From Lachnospiraceae bacterium (GTDB taxonomy: Bacteria > Bacillota > Clostridia > Lachnospirales > Lachnospiraceae): DNA of 47,045 bases. This document shows positions 43,466 to 47,045 of this stretch, piece by piece; the first letter of the stretch is position 1; each line of letters starts with the position of its first letter. Under the pieces are notes generated by a model. The model ran no database searches and was not told where the DNA came from. It saw only the letters and a program-made list of their open reading frames with translations. The translations under genes and the position numbers were made by a program. The stretch covers positions 1 to 47,045 of the forward strand of contig VSNM01000044.1 of the NCBI GenBank assembly GCA_009774245.1. The letters run 5' to 3'.

Positions 43466-43852
43466 ATGCAGATTGGTCATATCATTGCTAAACAACGAGA
43501 ACTTATAGGCATTAGCCAAAAAGAACTGGCAGCTATACTAAACGTAAGTCCTAGTGCTGTAGCTTTATGGGAAGTAAACAAACGCTGCCCTTCGTTGGAA
43601 TCATTACTGATGATTGCAGATTACTTTAATGTAAGCATGGACACTTTCTTTACTTTAGATCGCAAAAATACTAATTTCACATCTTTGGAAATGAAAATTC
43701 ATTCAGATAAATGCCAAAAGATGATAGAGTATTTCGAAAGTATGAATGAAGAAAGCCAAGATATTATTATAGGAAAATCCAGGGAGTTGCTTCGCCAACA
43801 GCGATTAGAGGAAAAAAGAGAATTTATGATGCCTGCCACAAAGGTACGGTAA
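43466..43852 (+). CDS. XRE-family HTH transcriptional regulator
   Basis: 128 residues, ATG after AGAGGTG. HTH in residues 5-58 (QRELIGISQKELAAILNVSP, ALWEVNKRCPSLES), C-terminal helical tail (CQKMIEYFESMNEESQDIII). Upstream of the DUF5710/NERD operon by 74 bp and in the same direction, so it may control or be co-transcribed with it. Confidence 0.93.
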   Translation: MQIGHIIAKQRELIGISQKELAAILNVSPSAVALWEVNKRCPSLESLLMIADYFNVSMDTFFTLDRKNTNFTSLEMKIHSDKCQKMIEYFESMNEESQDIIIGKSRELLRQQRLEEKREFMMPATKVR

Positions 43853-43926
43853 TCACTTTCCCTTATCACAATTTTTAAAGAATTTATTTGGGTTAAAATT
43901 CTGAATAATAAACAAGGAGAATAATC

Positions 43927-44652
43927 ATGAACCTATACTTAAATGTTCCCTACGCGGAAAAGGATGAGGCAAAAAAATTTGGCGCCAAATGGAATCCGAA
44001 ACTAAAAAAATGGTATATCCAGATCTACCTTGACGAACCGGAAAAATACCTTGATTTTTCAAAATGGCTCTTAAAAGATAATGACGAAAACATTATAGCC
44101 ACACAATATATTTACATAATAGAAGGACAACAATCCTGCTGGAAATGTAAACATCCCACGAGAGTCATTGGTCTGGGGGTAAGTGATATCATTCAAATAT
44201 ATGGCGAAGTGGACGAGCCACATATTGAATTCGATGAAGATGAACTGCACCTTGCATGGGTAGATCATGAAAATGACATCCCGCCAAAGCTGCTGCAGTA
44301 TTTAAAGAGCACCTATTCTGTCAAGACTTCATATTCAAAAACACTTGGCGAAAAATGTTTTGCAAATCATTGTGACTGCTGTGGAGCTTTGCAGGGAAAC
44401 TGGTTTTTGTTTGATGAACCCGACAGCCCGCTGTCCTCCTGTGTGGATGGCAATGAACTTATCGAACGGATGGGCAGGTTAAAAATAAAATATATTCCCA
44501 TCGATCCAGCCTTACAGCTTAACTGGAATGTCGCATTCTGTTCAAATGATTATGCTTATTTTGAATACGCACCACAGGAAGAACTGATTTTAGCTGATGA
44601 TCCCAATGATGAATATATTTCATACGAGGAACTATATAAGATAAATAGATAA
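43927..44652 (+). CDS. DUF5710-domain protein with two zinc-binding modules
   Basis: 241 residues, ATG after AAGGAG. Residues 1-35 are a DUF5710 module (YLNVPYAEKDEAKKFGAKWN, KWYI), known from primase/topoisomerase-associated proteins of mobile elements. A CxxC at Cys71/Cys74 and a cluster Cys144, Cys149, Cys151, Cys152 suggest zinc sites. The rest is acidic and Trp/Tyr-rich. First gene of an operon with the NERD-HRDC gene (20-bp gap). Confidence 0.82.
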   Translation: MNLYLNVPYAEKDEAKKFGAKWNPKLKKWYIQIYLDEPEKYLDFSKWLLKDNDENIIATQYIYIIEGQQSCWKCKHPTRVIGLGVSDIIQIYGEVDEPHIEFDEDELHLAWVDHENDIPPKLLQYLKSTYSVKTSYSKTLGEKCFANHCDCCGALQGNWFLFDEPDSPLSSCVDGNELIERMGRLKIKYIPIDPALQLNWNVAFCSNDYAYFEYAPQEELILADDPNDEYISYEELYKINR

Positions 44653-44672
44653 AATACAAGGCGGTAAAGATT

Positions 44673-46016
44673 ATGGGATTATTTTCAAAACGTATAGGGC
44701 CAGTGTTTTTAAAGGAAAATAATGATGCAGATACATATATCGAAAAATTGCAGGATTTGGCCCAGAAGGCTTCTGGCAATACTGCCAAGGAGATAGAAAA
44801 ACAAATAAGCTGGATGATATATGGAAAAAAGGGCGAATCAAATGTCGCCTATGAATTAAAAAACAGCGGAATGGATATGTATATATTGCATGACATTTAT
44901 CTGGAGTATGAGGACTTATCTGCACAAATCGATTATCTTGTCATTACCAGGAAACATACCTATATCATTGAATGCAAAATGCTTTCCGGCAATATCGAGA
45001 TTGACAATACCGGGGCATTCATCAGATATTATAACTATTCTGGCAAGTCTTATAGGAAAGGTATGTATTCGCCTGTTACCCAAAACAAAAGGCATCTGCA
45101 AGTGATCAAGGAAATCTGGATGCATTATAGAGAAAACATTTTTACACGAAAAAACTTTGAAAAGAATTTTGATACCAATTTTCATTCCATTGTTGTTCTC
45201 GCCAATCCCGAGACTTGTATCAATATGAAATATGCCCCAAAAGATATCAAAGAACAGGTCATAAGAGCAGATCAGCTAATAACATATATCCGCCAAAAGG
45301 ACTCTGATTCTAAAAATGATCTGAGTAATGGAGATATGTTAGACGCTGCCAAGTTTTATCTGAGCCAGCACAAGCCCAACAAGCTTGATTATTCATTAAA
45401 ATACGAAGAGCTTTTGTGTACCACAAACATAAATTCACGAAATGTGGATGAAAAAGAAGTTATTTCACCATCCACTACCGGACCGTACCCTGCCAAAGCA
45501 GAAGCAACACATACCCGTACACCAGTGCAAACAGAATACAATAAAGACAGTGGCAATAATGAAAATTTAATTAAGCATTTAAAAGATTTCCGGCTTAAAC
45601 AGAGCAGGCGTGAAGGAATTGCTCCTTATCTCATCTTCAATAATGCCCAAATGGATGATCTGATCGCCAAAATGCCCCATACACCAGATGAGTTACTTAA
45701 AGTTTCTGGCTTTAACGCAGCCAAAGTTAATAAATATGGCGACGTCATACTTTTTATATTACGGTCTGAAACCCAAAATCCAGAACATACTATTTATGGG
45801 CAACTTGTGAAAAAACTAAAAGAATACCGGCTTCAACAGAGCCGGGATGAGGGGATTGCTCCTTACCTCATTTTTAACGACGCCCAGATGAATGATTTAA
45901 TTTTCAAAATGCCCCGTACAACAGATGAATTACTTAAGATTTCTGGCTTTGGTTCCGTTAAGGTTGATAAATACGGTGCCTCTATAATAAAAATATTGCA
46001 GGATTTTCCCAACTAA
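44673..46016 (+). CDS. NERD-domain putative nuclease with two HRDC domains
   Basis: 447 residues, ATG after AAGGCGG. NERD domain in about residues 50-215: Glu55 in GKKGESNVAYEL, Asp87 in QIDYLVIT and Glu100-Cys-Lys102 in TYIIECK form a PD-(D/E)xK-type active site. A low-complexity linker (residues 250-295) leads to two HRDC domains (about 298-365 and 375-443), near-duplicates sharing QSR, EGIAPYLIFN, AQM and GxxKVxKYG. HRDC domains bind DNA in RecQ helicases and RNase D. A DNA-targeting nuclease for repair or defence is likely; the target is unknown. Confidence 0.88.
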   Translation: MGLFSKRIGPVFLKENNDADTYIEKLQDLAQKASGNTAKEIEKQISWMIYGKKGESNVAYELKNSGMDMYILHDIYLEYEDLSAQIDYLVITRKHTYIIECKMLSGNIEIDNTGAFIRYYNYSGKSYRKGMYSPVTQNKRHLQVIKEIWMHYRENIFTRKNFEKNFDTNFHSIVVLANPETCINMKYAPKDIKEQVIRADQLITYIRQKDSDSKNDLSNGDMLDAAKFYLSQHKPNKLDYSLKYEELLCTTNINSRNVDEKEVISPSTTGPYPAKAEATHTRTPVQTEYNKDSGNNENLIKHLKDFRLKQSRREGIAPYLIFNNAQMDDLIAKMPHTPDELLKVSGFNAAKVNKYGDVILFILRSETQNPEHTIYGQLVKKLKEYRLQQSRDEGIAPYLIFNDAQMNDLIFKMPRTTDELLKISGFGSVKVDKYGASIIKILQDFPN

Positions 46017-46182
46017 TGTATAATTTCACTTGTTATTCTTATCAGGAACTAGCGTAGACTCTGATGAATATGGGAATATAAAATCAGTTTTAACAGCGAA
46101 AAGGGAGTGATCGAATGTACTAATAAGATGAATTGCAACCATAGACCAAGATAAAAAACACAGATGAAAGTGAGGACAAAAC

Positions 46183-46707
46183 ATGTCAAATCTCAGTGAT
46201 GATTTATTTGTAGAAACTGTTATCGGTCTTATTTGGGGTATTCCAAAACTTGTTGGAATTTCCATTTTAGCAGTTCCATTTCTCATTATATCGGCCATTT
46301 TAGATATACCGACAGTTACGTTGATACAAAATTTGCTGGCGTTTGCCATAGCTGTATTTCTTGTATGGTTATTCAGCAAATTTCAGATTATAGAAAACGG
46401 AATCTTCGGATTAATACTTGGATTTGCAGTATATATGAATTTTAAGTGGCATCCGGTAGCGTGTATTCTGATCGGTGTTGCTGCAGCCGGACTTCTTTTT
46501 CTGGTTACATCCATTAAGATCGGATTTTGGATTAAGACTATTTCGTTTTCATTGATTATTACGTTTATAGTATATGCTATCTTCTATTCAAAATGGGGAT
46601 TATTTTCATTGCCAGATATGGTATGGAAAATAACATTTTTCATTGTTTTTCTTTTGGAAAACCTATTCATAAGATGTTCAATCGCCTATGATGACGGACA
46701 ACTATGA
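46183..46707 (+). CDS. Multi-pass membrane protein of unknown function
   Basis: 174 residues, ATG after GTGAGG. Five hydrophobic segments (about 17-38, 44-64, 72-90, 92-110 and 118-160) with few charges. It follows the NERD-HRDC gene by 166 bp on the same strand and could belong to the same unit. No family recognised. Confidence 0.75.
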   Translation: MSNLSDDLFVETVIGLIWGIPKLVGISILAVPFLIISAILDIPTVTLIQNLLAFAIAVFLVWLFSKFQIIENGIFGLILGFAVYMNFKWHPVACILIGVAAAGLLFLVTSIKIGFWIKTISFSLIITFIVYAIFYSKWGLFSLPDMVWKITFFIVFLLENLFIRCSIAYDDGQL

Positions 46708-46720
46708 TGTTTCTCCTTGT

Positions 46721-46753
46721 AAATAATGGAATCCTCATATCTTCCATTATTTT
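46721..46753 (+). terminator. AT-rich hairpin after the membrane protein gene
   Basis: AAATAATGGAA (46721-46731) and TTCCATTATTT (46742-46752) around a 10-nt loop, with TTT at the end. It partly consists of the gene-start remnant at 46733-46759. Confidence 0.6.
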
Positions 46754-46759
46754 ACACAT
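46733..46759 (-). pseudogene. Remnant of a gene start (MCKIMEDMR)
   Basis: Nine codons from ATG 46759 repeat the start of the gene at 47031 nearly base for base, then diverge into a non-coding frame. It looks like the 5' end left by a deletion or recombination. Confidence 0.5.
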
Positions 46760-46769
46760 GACTGCAACT

Positions 46770-46810
46770 AAACGGATAGCTCTTCAACTGTAACAGCTAT
46801 CCGTTTTTAT
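46770..46810 (+). terminator. Rho-independent terminator
   Basis: AAACGGATAGCT (46770-46781) and AGCTATCCGTTT (46795-46806) around a 13-nt loop, followed by TTTAT. Confidence 0.8.
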
Positions 46811-46854
46811 GCCGCAAAATCAAATAAATTTATCCTTACTGTAGCTGCGACTCC

Positions 46855-47031
46855 TTACACCAACTGCATAATTTCGGCTTCTAGTTCTTTTACATCACTA
46901 TCAAGCAAATCAGGAAAACAATCAGATACTTCATCAATTTTTATCTTGCCCAATTTCAAAAGTCTGCGTGCATTTTCTTTTGTTGTTTTCCTAACCGCTT
47001 CATTCCTCATATCTTCCATAATTTTACACAT
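46855..47031 (-). CDS. Small protein resembling the C-terminal tail of Rpn/PD-(D/E)XK transposase-like proteins
   Basis: 58 residues from ATG 47031, 9 nt after AAGGA (MCKIMEDMRNEAVRKTTKEN, ending EAEIMQLV). The helical Lys/Glu-rich pattern followed by a short helix-turn-helix-like unit (KIKIDEVSDCFPDLLDSDVKEL) is common at the C-terminus of Rpn family proteins and as stand-alone ORFs in Clostridia. Probably a degenerate or reduced family member. Confidence 0.6.
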   Translation of the reverse strand: MCKIMEDMRNEAVRKTTKENARRLLKLGKIKIDEVSDCFPDLLDSDVKELEAEIMQLV

Positions 47032-47045
47032 AGCCGTGACTCCTT

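Overview
The window looks like a chromosomal segment of an anaerobic, pectin-using Clostridia species, most likely a Lachnospiraceae. The basis is a gram-positive style of strong AGGAGG ribosome binding sites, a CotJC-type manganese catalase fragment, a flavodiiron protein, a cytosolic pectin/galacturonate pathway and an HPr-like protein that keeps Ser46. Nothing in the sequence names a species.

Layout. (1) 1-8063, minus strand: a giant RHS/YD-repeat protein with about 15 fibronectin type III domains; its C-terminus lies outside the window. (2) 8133-11909: tRNA-Leu(CAG), a HipA-like kinase gene with a -1 frame break exactly on a T TTA AAA heptamer, a coupled small partner gene, tRNA-Leu(AAG), a GNAT acetyltransferase, an HPr-like protein without the phospho-histidine, a HIT hydrolase and a small unknown. 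(3) 12045-18097, minus strand: a galacturonate operon uxaB-uxaA-kdgK-SDR-eda, with a promoter and a LacI-type palindrome upstream and two large hairpins before the last gene. (4) 18287-22084: a DUF2974-like hydrolase, a DUF3810-like membrane metalloprotease and hflX. (5) 22208-23495: a MITE-like palindromic element, tRNA-Pro(AGG) and a solo small serine recombinase. (6) 23531-32647, minus strand: a TIM-barrel isomerase/epimerase-like protein, two paralogous unknown proteins flanking a CE8 pectin methylesterase, a GH105 hydrolase, a small membrane protein, a GH28 polygalacturonase and a glycogen-debranching-type enzyme. (7) 32963-36689: three small membrane proteins ahead of a CPA1-type cation/proton antiporter with a C-terminal TrkA-C-like region, then a flavodiiron protein. 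(8) 36879 to the end: a 3' fragment of a cotJC-type Mn-catalase gene abuts a large serine recombinase, followed by at least 9 kb of AT-rich accessory DNA. The right end of this element is not in the window.

How it fits together. Regions 3 and 6 make a route from pectic oligosaccharides (demethylation, GH28 and GH105 cleavage, all without visible signal peptides and so probably cytosolic) to galacturonate, tagaturonate, altronate, KDG and KDPG, ending in pyruvate and glyceraldehyde 3-phosphate. The uronate isomerase, KduI and the transporter are not in the window. Region 8 looks like an integrative element inside cotJC. Its cargo includes a DUF4177-like/zinc-ribbon cluster, a divergent XRE pair with palindromic operators, and an operon of DUF5710-zinc protein, NERD-HRDC-HRDC protein and a multi-pass membrane protein. 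That operon is the best candidate for an undescribed, possibly defensive system. The cotJC interruption is the best candidate for a skin-like developmentally excised element.
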